Origin: Tildeniella torsiva UHER 1998/13D
Lineage (GTDB): Bacteria > Cyanobacteriota > Cyanobacteriia > Phormidesmidales > Phormidesmidaceae
NCBI GenBank assembly: GCA_019358835.1
Contig: JAHHIH010000015.1
Location: forward strand, 1-64,000
Reading direction: 5' to 3'
Length of the DNA stretch: 64,000 nt
Shown here piece after piece: positions 63,892 through 64,000 of the stretch. Within the stretch, counting starts at the first letter, position 1, and every line of letters begins with the position of its first letter. The notes under the pieces are model-generated. The model made no database searches and was not told the DNA's origin. It was given only the letters and a program-made list of their open reading frames with translations. The position numbers and the translations under genes are program-made.

Positions 63892-64000
63892 ATGTTTTTA
63901 CATGCAGTTGCCCGGTCACGATCTTGGCGGCGGCAGCGGTGGGGTGCTGCGATCGCTCTGACAGTGGGGCTAGTTGGGTGCAGCGGCAACAGCACCCCGG
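63892..64000 (+). CDS. partial lipoprotein, probable metal-binding ABC receptor
   Basis: Visible 36 codons from ATG at 63892 to the window edge. The N-terminus is a lipoprotein signal peptide: MFLHAVARSRSWRRQRWG, a hydrophobic stretch and lipobox L27-V-G-C30 followed by SGNSTP. Divergent from the metal ABC ATPase and sharing the Fur/Zur-like box, it is probably the ZnuA/MntC-type solute-binding protein of that importer. The rest lies beyond the window. Confidence 0.75.
   Translation, partial: MFLHAVARSRSWRRQRWGAAIALTVGLVGCSGNSTP

Overview
The window looks like a chromosomal segment of a cyanobacterium, probably a filamentous one of the Leptolyngbya/Nodosilinea kind. The evidence is the frequent HIP1 octamer (GCGATCGC) over most of the sequence, plus a GUN4-domain protein, a cyanobacterial-type UDP-glucose pyrophosphorylase (CugP), a ctaA-ctaB-ABC transporter cluster, DUF3153 and Npun_R2821/R2822-type proteins, and several short dispersed repeats of types common in filamentous cyanobacteria. 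Genus-level placement is inference. No rRNA, tRNA, CRISPR array or intact insertion sequence was seen.

Layout. 1-5.6 kb is an AT-richer polysaccharide cassette in which I see no HIP1 octamer. It has a gene-free leader, a WecE/RffA-like aminotransferase, a family-4 glycosyltransferase, RmlB and RmlA, which together can make a dTDP-4-amino-4,6-dideoxyhexose. 5.7-8.2 kb is a SulP transporter with a universal stress protein. 8.4-13.8 kb is a TetR regulator with an RND efflux adaptor and pump but no outer-membrane channel gene. 13.9-20 kb holds the GUN4 protein, a small exported protein, a DrrAB-like ABC exporter, and heme O and heme A synthases. 19.9-25 kb is small housekeeping: two conserved hypotheticals, two alpha/beta hydrolases, Nudix, PrxQ, a short-chain dehydrogenase and a membrane hypothetical.

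25.1-30.5 kb is the most unusual block: four close-packed same-strand genes ending in a 1364-residue CHAT protease-STAND NTPase-TPR protein. They are preceded by a small protein with a long hydrophobic tail, a DUF6883-like protein and a DUF4926-like protein with a DUF2281-like tail. It reads as a candidate conflict or defence operon. The large gene carries a 14-bp perfect hairpin near its 5' end and an in-frame palindromic repeat between its protease and NTPase domains.

30.5-34 kb is a BMP-type ABC importer with two permeases but no ATPase gene beside it. 34-41 kb holds CugP, ScpA, a LapA-domain protein, a DUF3153 lipoprotein and a PacL-type Ca2+-ATPase. 41-42.4 kb is an AT-rich accessory patch with an unknown gene, a VapBC module and a 91-bp MITE with an exact 8-bp target duplication. 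42.4-44.1 kb encodes urease gamma and beta subunits with an S41 peptidase gene wedged between them and no ureC after ureB. 44.3-54.2 kb is core metabolism: 6-phosphogluconolactonase, FHA protein, MetK, SufE, RemA-like DUF370, RqcH/NFACT, MidA-like methyltransferase, DUF255 thioredoxin-like protein and endonuclease V. A second VapBC follows.

54.9-62.7 kb is a one-strand glycan locus: two tandem Npun-family putative sugar transferases, GT10, GT4, an ABC exporter with a HisKA-like tail lacking its histidine, and another GT4. Its genes are separated by G-rich, heptameric and palindromic repeats. The right edge has a histidine-kinase remnant and a Zn/Mn-type ABC ATPase divergent from a truncated lipoprotein gene, with a Fur/Zur-like palindrome between them.
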